Positions 56,172 to 64,000 of a DNA stretch of 64,000 bases are shown in pieces. The DNA comes from Anabaena sp. UHCC 0187 (GTDB taxonomy: Bacteria; Cyanobacteriota; Cyanobacteriia; Cyanobacteriales; Nostocaceae): positions 1-64,000 of the forward strand of contig NZ_VILB01000005.1 of NCBI RefSeq assembly GCF_009712035.1, written 5' to 3'. A program made the position numbers and the translations under genes. The notes under the pieces were generated by a model that saw nothing but the letters and a program-made list of their open reading frames with translations, was not told the DNA's origin and did no database searches. How positions within the stretch are numbered: the first letter of the stretch is position 1; the number at the start of each line of letters is the position of its first letter.

Positions 56172-56993
56172 ATGAACTTCTCGTTAGCACGACAGTATTT
56201 TTACCAAGAGATTCAACAACCTGACGAGTATATTAACTTAGCAAAGGCAGCTTTGTATATTGCCCAGGAAGAATATCCAGATATTGATACTGAAGAATAT
56301 TTAAATGCTCTTGATACCATGGCAATGGAATTAGAGGAACGTTTGCCTTCTTCTCGCTATCCCTTGCGGATTATTCAAAGTATTAATCAATATTTATACG
56401 AAGAATTGGGTTTTGATGGTAATAAAATTGATTATTATGACCCCCGCAATAGTTTTTTCAATGATGTAATTGAGCGCAAAACGGGGATTCCTATTAGTTT
56501 AGCTTTGGTTTATATGGAGGTGGCAAAACGGATTGATTTTCCCATGGTTGGTGTGGGAATGCCGGGACATTTTTTAATTCGTCCAGATATTGAAGATATA
56601 GGGATTTTTGTGGATGCTTTTAATGGTGGTGAGGTCATGTTTACCCAAGACTGTCAAGAAAGACTTTCACAAATTTATCAGCAATCGGTAACGTTAAAAC
56701 CGGAATTTTTAGCTGTTGTCAGTAATCGGCAATTTTTGGCGCGAATGTTAACTAATTTAAAGTATATTTATCTGCAAAAGCAAGATTTGGAACGAAGTTT
56801 GGGAACAGTAGAACGGATTTTGCTGTTGTTTCCAGACGCAAGTTTTGAATTAAGAGATCGGGGATTATTGTATTATCAACTTGGGCAGTTTTCTCAAGCT
56901 GTGGAAGACTTGCAAATTTATTTAATTAAAGTTCCCGATGCTAAAGATGCTGATGTCATTCGTCAATTACTTGCTAAATTAGGTGATGATTAA
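56172..56993 (+). CDS. SirB1 family transglutaminase-like / TPR protein
   Basis: A 273-residue SirB1-family protein. The transglutaminase-like core has FNDVIERKTGIPISLALVYMEVAKRIDFPMVGVGMPGHFLIRP (about 98-140), with the His of GHFL and FVDAFNGGEVM after it. The Cys of classical transglutaminases is not evident in this core. Two TPR-like helices close the protein (LERSLGTVERILLLFPDASFELRDRGLLYYQLGQFSQAVEDLQIYL). Role unknown. ATG 56172 is preferred over a TTG at 56166. Confidence 0.9.
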   Translation: MNFSLARQYFYQEIQQPDEYINLAKAALYIAQEEYPDIDTEEYLNALDTMAMELEERLPSSRYPLRIIQSINQYLYEELGFDGNKIDYYDPRNSFFNDVIERKTGIPISLALVYMEVAKRIDFPMVGVGMPGHFLIRPDIEDIGIFVDAFNGGEVMFTQDCQERLSQIYQQSVTLKPEFLAVVSNRQFLARMLTNLKYIYLQKQDLERSLGTVERILLLFPDASFELRDRGLLYYQLGQFSQAVEDLQIYLIKVPDAKDADVIRQLLAKLGDD

Positions 56994-57060
56994 CTTGAGA
57001 TTATCCCATTTAGTAAAAAATGGATTTCCCTAAAATCTAAACTCAAGTTATTTCATGGCT

Positions 57061-57942
57061 TTATTGATGAGGAAGATTCTTAATTTCCCGATTAGACAAC
57101 CAAGCAAAAGCCGCGCTAGTGGCAAACATAATCAGACTGTAAATAGCGGCTGGAATCGCCATAGTAGGCGTGTTTAGTAGGGTGGGGGAACTGGCAATTG
57201 CGATCGCTAATGTGCTATTTTGGATACCGACTTCCACTGTAATCGCTTTGGCATCTTCTAAGGTCAGCTTGCTGAAGGTGGCAAAGGCATAACCTAAGAC
57301 CATTGTTAATATATTTAAAACCAGAGTTACTCCACCTACCTGTAAGAAAAAGGTGGGAATATTCGCCTTTTCTTTTAACAGCAAACCAAAGATAATTAAG
57401 GCTAAAAAGAATAAAGACAGCCACTTAACCCATTTTTCCACTTGGGCTGCGAACACGGGTAAGTAGTAGTGTATTCCCATGCCTAAAGCGACGGGGATAA
57501 TGGTAATTACCGCAATCTGAATCACCGTATTCAGAAATGGTAATTGTACGGAAGAATTTGCTGCCATAAAGTGCTGCATAGCCAGGTTAACTACCAAGGG
57601 AAGAGAAAACACAGTAACTAGACTACTAATAGCGGTCAGCGTAATTGATAAGGCAACATTGCCCCGGACTAAATATGTTACCAGATTGGAAGTAGCACCA
57701 CCAGGACAGGCTGATAAAATCATCACTCCTACGGCTAATTCTGGTGTGAGGGAAAAAACTGTAGCTACCAAAAAGCCGACTATTGGCAGCATAATTAATT
57801 GGGCTATTAGTCCGATAAGGACGGCAAAAGGTTCAATTAGGACTCGCTTAAAGTCATCCAGTTTTAATCCCAGCCCCATGCCTAGCATAATAATAAATAG
57901 GGCTACAGGCAGAAAAACCGTAGTTAGAAAATTTGACTCCAT
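57061..57942 (-). CDS. Bile acid:sodium symporter (BASS) family transporter
   Basis: A 293-residue, roughly nine-helix transporter of the BASS/ArsB-like family. MGLGLKLDDFKRVLIEP and ILSACPGGATSNLVTYLVRGNVALS (the ion-binding discontinuous helix) are typical, and VEVGIQNSTLAIAIA is the second hallmark. Cyanobacterial relatives take up organic anions such as bicarbonate or 2-oxoacids with Na+. The substrate is not decided here. ATG 57942 is preferred over the GTG at 57957. Confidence 0.9.
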   Translation of the reverse strand: MESNFLTTVFLPVALFIIMLGMGLGLKLDDFKRVLIEPFAVLIGLIAQLIMLPIVGFLVATVFSLTPELAVGVMILSACPGGATSNLVTYLVRGNVALSITLTAISSLVTVFSLPLVVNLAMQHFMAANSSVQLPFLNTVIQIAVITIIPVALGMGIHYYLPVFAAQVEKWVKWLSLFFLALIIFGLLLKEKANIPTFFLQVGGVTLVLNILTMVLGYAFATFSKLTLEDAKAITVEVGIQNSTLAIAIASSPTLLNTPTMAIPAAIYSLIMFATSAAFAWLSNREIKNLPHQ

Positions 57943-58015
57943 GATCACTCTACTCACACAACTGTCGGCTATCTTACCAAGAATTGCCCTAATTATTCTT
58001 AAATTTGGGGAGATT

Positions 58016-59449
58016 TCAGATTTTTTTCCTGCGTCTAACTTTAATCAGTAATTCATCTTTAATCCGGTTTAAAATTGAAGTTTCATTTAATGTTGATAAA
58101 ATTTGACTAACTACTGCTTTGGGTCCATCTGGTCCCCAAGTTGCACCTTTAGCTAGATAAGATTTAGTAACTTGGCCAATACCATAGGAAGAAACACCAG
58201 CTACTCCTGCTTGGGTTATGGCTATGGATAAATAGGGTCCCATTGTCATACCTGCGGTGGCTGTTGCAGAGATACCCAGCAGGGTTTTTAAACCACTTAA
58301 ACCTAAATTTGCTAATAGTTCACTCGCACCGATACCACCCATACTCAGGGCGATTTTTTGCAGTAATTTCACTGCACCGGTTTCGGTCATGGGGATACCG
58401 TAAAGTTTAGATAAACCTAAAATTAAGGAGATATCAATAATTACGGCACTTAATATATCAACTACTGTAACAGGATTAAGAGCGATCGCCAATGCTTTAG
58501 TTATAACTGCTTTCCAAATCAACTGATTAGCATTTTCGTCCCTAATTATTAGTTTCCTCTCTACCAATTGCTGATTAATATTATCAGTATAAAGCATAGT
58601 ATTTAAAGCCACTAAAGCTTTACCTTCATGGTGGAGAATTTCTAAAATTTTCAATTTTAATTCTTCAACTTGGGATTTGCCTTTTTGCAATTTTAAACTT
58701 CTAGAACCATCAGGATTTTGGACTGCAACTTTGACCAATGGTGCAGCGGAAGCCATAACAATTTCGGCTGGTGAAAGTAATTCCCGCACTCTATCATCTC
58801 GAATTTTTTCGTAAATTGTCATGCGGTCAGTTTCGGGATATTGGTCAACTTTATTAAAGACTAAAATTATCGGTTTACCGACTTCTCGTAATTGCGATAA
58901 TGCTATTTGTTCAATCTTGGTCATGTCTCCTGAAATTACGAAGAGAATTAAATCTGCTTGTTTAGCGATTTGTGCAGCTAAAGCTGCGCGAGTTTCCCCG
59001 TCTACTTCATCTAATCCAGGAGTATCAATTAATTCAACTTGGGATTGGCCATTGCTGGGTAATGTGACTTTTAAAGTTCCTAAAGCTTCTTCGCTAATAC
59101 TCCAATTGACTGTTTGTGCATCACGGGTAACACCATGTAAGGGACCAGTCACAAAGACTTCTTCACCGACTAAAGCATTGAGAAGAGAAGATTTACCCCG
59201 TCCTACCATGCCAAAAGCCGCAATTTGGACTACCATACTATCTAGTTTATCTAGCATGGTTTCTAAATCATGAATTTCCGCTTCTAAACCTGATTTTTCC
59301 ACAGGAGAAAGATCCAGATTATTAACTAAGTTTTTTAGTGCGGTTTTGGCTTGTTTATAGTTAAGTTCTGCTTGAATATCGTCAAAGGTAAAAATAGCGT
59401 GATCTAGTTCTTCTTCCCAATTGGGGATGGATTCGGGTATGGTATTCAT
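58016..59449 (-). CDS. Era/dynamin-like GTPase with DUF697 membrane domain
   Basis: A 477-residue GTP-binding protein. G1 is GMVGRGKSS (80-88), G3 is DTPGLDE, and G4 is NKVDQYP, with GVTRDAQ as a possible G2. The C-terminal half (about 305-450) is hydrophobic and matches DUF697 (VDILSAVIIDISLILGLSKLYGIPMT and GASELLANLGLSGLKTLLG). It probably acts at the membrane. Cyanobacteria and plastids both have such GTPases, with roles that are not well defined. It is downstream of nothing in an obvious operon. Confidence 0.87.
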   Translation of the reverse strand: MNTIPESIPNWEEELDHAIFTFDDIQAELNYKQAKTALKNLVNNLDLSPVEKSGLEAEIHDLETMLDKLDSMVVQIAAFGMVGRGKSSLLNALVGEEVFVTGPLHGVTRDAQTVNWSISEEALGTLKVTLPSNGQSQVELIDTPGLDEVDGETRAALAAQIAKQADLILFVISGDMTKIEQIALSQLREVGKPIILVFNKVDQYPETDRMTIYEKIRDDRVRELLSPAEIVMASAAPLVKVAVQNPDGSRSLKLQKGKSQVEELKLKILEILHHEGKALVALNTMLYTDNINQQLVERKLIIRDENANQLIWKAVITKALAIALNPVTVVDILSAVIIDISLILGLSKLYGIPMTETGAVKLLQKIALSMGGIGASELLANLGLSGLKTLLGISATATAGMTMGPYLSIAITQAGVAGVSSYGIGQVTKSYLAKGATWGPDGPKAVVSQILSTLNETSILNRIKDELLIKVRRRKKI

Positions 59450-59502
59450 TAGGATTAGGGAACAGCGAATAGGGAATAGTAAATAATTGCATTTTTAATT
59501 CC

Positions 59503-60267
59503 CTAAGATATAACAACTTGATGTAATTCATTGGGAGTCAGATGAGAATGAACAACTTCACCATCACGAAACCAAACAATCCGCTTGGTTTGACGCGCAA
59601 CTTCTGATTCATGGGTGACGATAACAACGGTGATACCGCTGCGATTAAGTTCATTAAACAAGTCTAATACTTCTTGGGTAGTTTGAGAATCAAGTGCGCC
59701 GGTGGGTTCATCTGCTAAGAGAACAACGGGATTATTGACAATAGCGCGAGCAATTGCTACTCTTTGTTGTTGTCCTCCTGATAATTGGGTAGGTTTGTTA
59801 TTCAGGCGTTTTTCTAAACCGACTTTGATTAATGCTTCCCTAGCACGATCATTTCTTTCACTGGCTTTAATACCAGCATATACCATGGGCAACATCACAT
59901 TTTCTAGGGCTGTTAATTGGTTTAATAAATGGAATTGTTGAAAGACAAATCCTAGTTTTTTATTACGAATATGCGCCAATTCAGTATCACTCATTTGAGC
60001 AACATTCAAATTATCCAAATAGTAATTTCCATCACTGGGACGATCTAAACAACCAATAATATTCATGGCTGTAGATTTACCAGAACCAGAAGGCCCCATA
60101 ATAGAACAATATTCACCTTCTTCTATGACCAAATTAACATGATTGAGCGCCCTGACTTCTATTTCTCCAATGCCATAAACTTTAAAAATATTCTCTAAAC
60201 GAATCATTGCTGATTCTGGTGCAGACTGGGGAATATTCGGATCATTAAAAGTCAAAGTATCAGCCAT
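59503..60267 (-). CDS. MacB/LolD-type ABC transporter ATP-binding subunit
   Basis: A 254-residue ATPase. Walker A is GPSGSGKST (58-66), followed by CLDRPSDG, the signature LSGGQQQR and Walker [14 protein letters not shown], with the H-loop THE. The sequence around Walker A and the [18 protein letters not shown] block is typical of the MacB/LolD class. It is the last gene of the tetR-adaptor-permease-ATPase operon, 38 bp after the permease. Confidence 0.92.
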   Translation of the reverse strand: MADTLTFNDPNIPQSAPESAMIRLENIFKVYGIGEIEVRALNHVNLVIEEGEYCSIMGPSGSGKSTAMNIIGCLDRPSDGNYYLDNLNVAQMSDTELAHIRNKKLGFVFQQFHLLNQLTALENVMLPMVYAGIKASERNDRAREALIKVGLEKRLNNKPTQLSGGQQQRVAIARAIVNNPVVLLADEPTGALDSQTTQEVLDLFNELNRSGITVVIVTHESEVARQTKRIVWFRDGEVVHSHLTPNELHQVVIS

Positions 60268-60305
60268 AAAAATTTATCCTCTTGTTTAAAATTATCAATG
60301 GCAAA

Positions 60306-61523
60306 TTATGCCGTTCTTAGTGCTACCATAGGATCAAGTTGAGCCGCACGCCGGGCAGGAACGACACCAAAAAATAAACCAATACTCCCAGAAACACTAG
60401 CAGCTAATATAACTGCTGAGGGCGAAATAGTTGCTTGTAAAGGTGTAACAATACTAATTAATAGTACACCTCCACCACCTAAAGCAATTCCCAATACACC
60501 ACCAGCAATTGAGAGAATCACTGCTTCAATCATAAATTGAATTAAGATGTCTTGTTGAGTTGCCCCAATGGCTTTTCTGAGTCCAATTTCTTGGGTGCGT
60601 TCCGTGACAGAAACGAGCATAATATTCATAATACCAATGCCACCGACTAATAGAGAAATACCTGCAATTGCGGCTAACATCAAAGTTAAGCCAGTTGTAA
60701 TTGTGTCAATAATATCTAAAATGTTCTTTTGAGTCCGCACTGTAAAATCATCTTCTTGGGTAATCTTGTGACGTAATCGTAATAAATTAGTAATTTGAAA
60801 TTCTGCGGCTCTGATGCTATTTTCATCTTGAGCAGTTACAGAAATTATAGATAAATCAATCCCATAGGGAGATGTTCTGCCCACAATGCGACCGGACATG
60901 GTAGTAATGGGAATAAAGGCAATATCATCATTATTGTTACCTAAAAATGTCCCTTTCTCTACGGTTAAACCAATTACCTCAAAACTCACATTTTTAATGC
61001 GAATCTTTTCACCAATAGGATTTTGATTACCAAATAGTTTTCTAGCTAATTCGGGACCTACTACCACCACAGGTTGACTACGTTTAATATCTAATTCATT
61101 GAAAAATCTGCCTTTCTCAATTTCAAAATTACGGACAGTCAGATAATTTGGGGTAGTACCAATAATGGAAGTATTGGAGTTTTTATTACGGTAATTAATA
61201 GTTGTTCTGGTACTAATTTCCGGAGAAACATCTTTAATAGCCCGCACTTGTTTTTTTATCGCTTTAGCATCTTCTAAAACTAAGGTCTTGGGTATTTCCA
61301 TAACTCGGTTACGACCTTCAGCACTACCAGGAATTATAAAGAGTAAATTAGGTCCTAAAGATTCAAATTGTTCACTAGCTAACTTTTGCGCTCCTTCTCC
61401 AATGCCAATCATGGCAATAACTGAAGCATTACCAATGATAATTCCTAACATAGTTAAACTACTACGCAATTTATTAGCTAATAAGGTAGTAGTCGCCATT
61501 TTCACACTTTCTAAAATATCCAT
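60306..61523 (-). CDS. MacB-type ABC transporter permease
   Basis: A 405-residue permease with a separate ATPase. One N-terminal helix (about 22-42), a large periplasmic MacB_PCD domain (about 45-270) and three C-terminal helices around 275-300, 327-352 and 365-390. SLTMLGIIIGNASVIAMIGIGEGAQ near the start and TQEIGLRKAIGATQ in the first C-terminal loop are family hallmarks. It lies 8 bp after the HlyD adaptor, so the three subunits are co-transcribed. The exported substrate is unknown. Confidence 0.93.
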   Translation of the reverse strand: MDILESVKMATTTLLANKLRSSLTMLGIIIGNASVIAMIGIGEGAQKLASEQFESLGPNLLFIIPGSAEGRNRVMEIPKTLVLEDAKAIKKQVRAIKDVSPEISTRTTINYRNKNSNTSIIGTTPNYLTVRNFEIEKGRFFNELDIKRSQPVVVVGPELARKLFGNQNPIGEKIRIKNVSFEVIGLTVEKGTFLGNNNDDIAFIPITTMSGRIVGRTSPYGIDLSIISVTAQDENSIRAAEFQITNLLRLRHKITQEDDFTVRTQKNILDIIDTITTGLTLMLAAIAGISLLVGGIGIMNIMLVSVTERTQEIGLRKAIGATQQDILIQFMIEAVILSIAGGVLGIALGGGGVLLISIVTPLQATISPSAVILAASVSGSIGLFFGVVPARRAAQLDPMVALRTA

Positions 61524-61531
61524 ATTTTTGC

Positions 61532-62992
61532 TTATTTTTTCTCCTTAGATTTTTTATCTTTAGGTAATTCAACGAATACCTTTTCTCCTGCTTTTAAACC
61601 ATCCAAAACTTGAATTTGACTATCAATATTTGCGCCAATTGTTACAGGACGAAATTCTGGTTTATTCTTGGTATCTGCTACCCAAACACCTGTTTTTCCT
61701 GATTGAGTCACAATCACTTCTTGGGGAATTAACAAAGCATTATTCACGGTATTACCAATAAATGTGACTTCACTCACATTCATTCCTGAACGTAATTTAT
61801 CTTTGCCTGTATTCAAAGCCACTCGCACTTGAAAAGATGTCACATTTTGGTCAACTACCGCTTCCGGAGCAATCAAACGTACCTGTCCTTGGAAAACTTC
61901 TTCAGGATAAGCATCAACAAGTATTTCTACTTTTTGTCCCTGTTTAATCTGGGATATATCCACTTCGGGAACATTAGCTAAAACCTCTAAACCTCTTGCT
62001 AAAGCGACTATGGAAGTTGAAGTGGCAGAAGCATTACTAGAAGCAGAAATTGCCGGACTGACATATCCTCCTAATGTGGCATATCTTTGGGTAATAATTC
62101 CCGTAAAAGGAGCGCGAATAATTGTATCTTCTAATTGAACTTGTTGTTGTTTTAATTGAGCTTCTGCACTGGCTACCGCTGCTTTCAATCTAGAAATTTC
62201 TTCGGGACGATTGCCATTTTCTAACTTTCGTAATCCTTCCCGTTCTTGATTCACAATTGCTTGTTGCCTTTGAACATCTTCGTTACGATTACCAATTTTG
62301 AGTAAAGATAATCGTCTTTGAGCCTCTTCTAAATTAGCCTTAGCTTTGCTATTTTCACTGATATATTGTTCTAAACTATCTTGAGAAATAGCCCCATTTT
62401 TAGCTAAGTCTTGATAACGTTTTAATCTAGATTGGCTAAGTGTCACAGAAGCTTTTGCCGAGTTTACTTGAGCCTGGGCTTGTTGAATTTCTTGTAACCG
62501 ATTACCATCACGAACAATGGATAATTGCGCCTGTGCTTGAGCTACACGGGCTTTGGCTTGGGCAATTTCTTCGGGACGAGTTCCGGCTTGGCTTTCCGCT
62601 AACTGTGCCTTTGCCTGTGCTAAATTAGCTTGATATTGGAGAATTCGCATTTTAATTTCCGAATTATCCATGCGAGCAATAATTTGTCCTTGCTGGACAG
62701 TATCTCCCTGTTCCACATTTAAATCTGCCAAAAGTCCTGGACTTTTAGGACTAATATTCACACTTTGAACTGGTTGTACTTTCCCACTGGCAGAAATTTT
62801 TACGGTTACGCTTTTTGCTTCTACAGGAACAGTCAATTTACTAATATCTGGTGGTTTATTTCTTTGCTGGATGGTTTTGATAGTGGTTGTTGTTCCTACA
62901 ATTAAGACACCACTAGCGATTAAACCCATTAACCAACGTAATGGATATTTAACTTTTTTGCGAATTAAGGGAAGTTCTATGTAAAAAGTCAT
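61532..62992 (-). CDS. HlyD/MacA-type periplasmic adaptor subunit
   Basis: A 486-residue membrane-fusion protein. Membrane anchor at about 17-38 (RWLMGLIASGVLIVGTTTTI). A lipoyl domain has SGKVQPVQSVNISPKSPGLLADLNVEQGDTVQQGQIIARMD. A very long coiled-coil hairpin with the imperfect repeat (I/L)xxGNRxE(E/D) (RNEDVQ, NRPEEIS and similar) follows, then a beta-barrel (GGYVSPAIS...) and a C-terminal domain. The ATG at 62992 is preferred over a TTG five codons earlier. It works with the adjacent MacB-type permease and ATPase. Confidence 0.92.
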   Translation of the reverse strand: MTFYIELPLIRKKVKYPLRWLMGLIASGVLIVGTTTTIKTIQQRNKPPDISKLTVPVEAKSVTVKISASGKVQPVQSVNISPKSPGLLADLNVEQGDTVQQGQIIARMDNSEIKMRILQYQANLAQAKAQLAESQAGTRPEEIAQAKARVAQAQAQLSIVRDGNRLQEIQQAQAQVNSAKASVTLSQSRLKRYQDLAKNGAISQDSLEQYISENSKAKANLEEAQRRLSLLKIGNRNEDVQRQQAIVNQEREGLRKLENGNRPEEISRLKAAVASAEAQLKQQQVQLEDTIIRAPFTGIITQRYATLGGYVSPAISASSNASATSTSIVALARGLEVLANVPEVDISQIKQGQKVEILVDAYPEEVFQGQVRLIAPEAVVDQNVTSFQVRVALNTGKDKLRSGMNVSEVTFIGNTVNNALLIPQEVIVTQSGKTGVWVADTKNKPEFRPVTIGANIDSQIQVLDGLKAGEKVFVELPKDKKSKEKK

Positions 62993-63017
62993 ATTATTTT
63001 GCAGCAATTACTAAAAT

Positions 63018-63611
63018 TTAATCTTGCATGGGTGCAATTCCTTGCCAGGCAATATCCACGAGATTCTCGACAAATATTGTTTCTTCTGTTTTTATAAATT
63101 CTCCAGGGTGCATTTGTTCTAAGAAAACATAGTTCATTAACGATCCTAACAATATCATAGCAATAGTTTGAGGATCGCAGGGGCGCAAACGTCCTTGTTC
63201 TATTTCTTGCGCTAGGAATTTAGTAAATACTTTCACCTCGCGGATAGGTTTTGATTTGATTATACTTGCCGTCTCTGGAAGGAGATTGCCACAGGCTTTT
63301 AACATCATTAATCGTGGCATCACTTGACGATGAAATTCTAAAGTTTGTAGACACAAATTAATGAGGTTTTGTTTGAGATTTCCTTTCCCAGATAAAGAAT
63401 CCAGTTCTTCTACCCAAGGGGGTCTTTCAGAAATTCCCATTGACGCAAAAAATAGTTTTTCTTTGGTTAAAAAGCGTTTAAAAATAGATGCCTCAGAAAT
63501 TCCGGCTTTTTGGGCAATTTCTAAGGTTGAAGCCCCAAATCCTTGCTGGAGAAATATTTCACGGGCTGCATCTAAAATTTGCTCATTAGTGATTTTCGGT
63601 GTGCGCGCCAT
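63018..63611 (-). CDS. TetR/AcrR family transcriptional regulator
   Basis: A 197-residue TetR regulator. The HTH is ITNEQILDAAREIFLQQGFGASTLEIAQKAGISEASIFKRFLTKEKLFFA (residues about 6-55). The C-terminal ligand domain is variable. It is first in the operon controlling the MacAB-like exporter, 25 bp upstream of the adaptor start, so it probably represses its own operon. The ATG at 63611 (MARTPKI) is chosen over an in-frame codon 6 residues upstream. Confidence 0.92.
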   Translation of the reverse strand: MARTPKITNEQILDAAREIFLQQGFGASTLEIAQKAGISEASIFKRFLTKEKLFFASMGISERPPWVEELDSLSGKGNLKQNLINLCLQTLEFHRQVMPRLMMLKACGNLLPETASIIKSKPIREVKVFTKFLAQEIEQGRLRPCDPQTIAMILLGSLMNYVFLEQMHPGEFIKTEETIFVENLVDIAWQGIAPMQD

Positions 63612-63612
63612 A

Positions 63613-63634
63613 AATAAGTATGTAATCACTTATT
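63613..63634. promoter_or_regulatory. Candidate operator of the TetR regulator
   Basis: AATAAGT (63613-63619) and ACTTATT (63628-63634) form an inverted repeat with an 8-nt centre, immediately upstream of the tetR start. This position and dyad symmetry are typical of autoregulatory TetR sites. Binding is inferred. Confidence 0.5.
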
Positions 63635-63795
63635 AATTTAACTGTTGTTGATGGTAATGTCAAGAAAAGGAAAGTAAAATTTCCCAAAACCTCAACCTAC
63701 TTAACAGATAAGGGTTTCAGGTTTTTTGATGGTCAAAAAGTGTCAGGCTTTGGCTGATGGTGTCTCAAAAGAGTTCGATTTTCCCTTGTCTGTAC

Positions 63796-64000
63796 TTAAA
63801 TTATCATGGGTGACTCAACATAAAGAGTTGGTTCTTGCATGGTAAATTCTATGCCATAGCCAAGCAATTTTTTAGCAATGTTTTCATTTGCTAATTCTAA
63901 TAAACGCTTGCGGAAGTCAATGGAATTTTCATGGGAACCCAAAATAAAGAAACTCACTCTAGCGCGGACTCCTGGTTGATTTTCGTGAGGCAATAAATTA
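63796..64000 (-). CDS. C-terminal end of an MscS-type mechanosensitive channel (partial)
   Basis: The last ~67 residues of a protein whose frame is open across the window end: ENQPGVRARVSFFILGSHENSIDFRKRLLELANENIAKKLLGYGIEFTMQEPTLYVESPMII, then TAA. The RVSFFILGSHENSIDFRKRLLELA segment resembles the cytosolic beta/alpha domain of large MscS-family channels. Start and membrane domain lie beyond position 64000. Family assignment from this tail is reasonable but not certain. Confidence 0.6.
   Translation of the reverse strand, partial: NLLPHENQPGVRARVSFFILGSHENSIDFRKRLLELANENIAKKLLGYGIEFTMQEPTLYVESPMII

Overview
The window is chromosomal DNA from a cyanobacterium, most likely a filamentous, heterocyst-forming member of the Nostocales. 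The signs are an AT-rich genome with many HIP1 octamers (GCGATCGC), phycobilin synthesis (PcyA), extrinsic photosystem II proteins (PsbP- and PsbQ-like), a DevBCA-type exporter, a Mo-dependent nitrogenase C-terminal-domain protein, an atpB-atpC pair standing apart from the other ATP synthase genes, a PEP-CTERM protein, and tandem heptamer repeats (TCAGTTG-like) between genes. Most genes are housekeeping or lineage-conserved. Many are on the minus strand in short operons.

Layout. 0.4-5.7 kb: MoxR ATPase, ribF, rsmG and a GH13 alpha-amylase with a starch-binding tail, all minus. 6.3-7.8 kb: a CsbD stress protein, a broken CsbD-like copy, a Pro/Thr-rich membrane protein and a 127-bp MITE-like repeat. 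7.8-13 kb: an ABC ATPase, a TPR protein running into a DUF3531 gene, a Nudix hydrolase, a Uma2 nuclease-fold protein, a cupin, the nitrogenase-C-terminal-like protein and a HAD phosphatase. 14-19.2 kb: devBCA and pcyA. 19.4-25.6 kb: an Rpn-family protein, maf, a PsbP-like gene, an RDD/pentapeptide-repeat protein and a K+ channel with a zinc ribbon. 25.6-26.8 kb: a graveyard of transposase fragments, then tRNA-Thr and tRNA-Tyr. 26.9-30.4 kb: a lumenal protein, a HutX-like protein and a two-gene AAA ATPase + DUF4435 module. 30.5-34 kb: the ffh-rpsP-KH-phoH cluster. 34.6 kb: a candidate small RNA. 35-42.4 kb: a MASE1 hybrid kinase, rubrerythrin, pirin, a DCC thiol protein, PsbQ and a ThiO-like oxidase. 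42.5-46.3 kb: groEL with CIRCE, a WecA/TagO-like transferase and fabG. 46.9-49.4 kb: a channel with an atypical filter, an orphan MscS tail and a DUF2254 protein. 49.6-53.9 kb: an SPFH protein and atpBC. 54-57 kb: a small antitoxin-like protein, a PEP-CTERM protein, a TIGR03643 protein and a SirB1/TPR protein. 57-64 kb: a BASS transporter, a DUF697 GTPase, a TetR-controlled MacAB-like export operon and the end of an MscS-type channel that runs off the window.

The part most worth attention is 28.36-30.45 kb. An ABC-type AAA ATPase is followed 7 bp later by a TOPRIM/DUF4435 protein starting at TTG behind a strong Shine-Dalgarno sequence. This is the architecture of the PARIS (AriA/AriB) anti-phage system in compact form. 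The DUF4435 gene is cut near its 3' end by a 132-bp element with imperfect terminal inverted repeats and a 5-bp CATAT duplication. Removing 137 bp restores one continuous 298-codon frame whose tail looks like a DUF4435 C-terminus. The second item is a probable unannotated small RNA at about 34.62-34.79 kb, with its own promoter, a long hairpin and a perfect intrinsic terminator.
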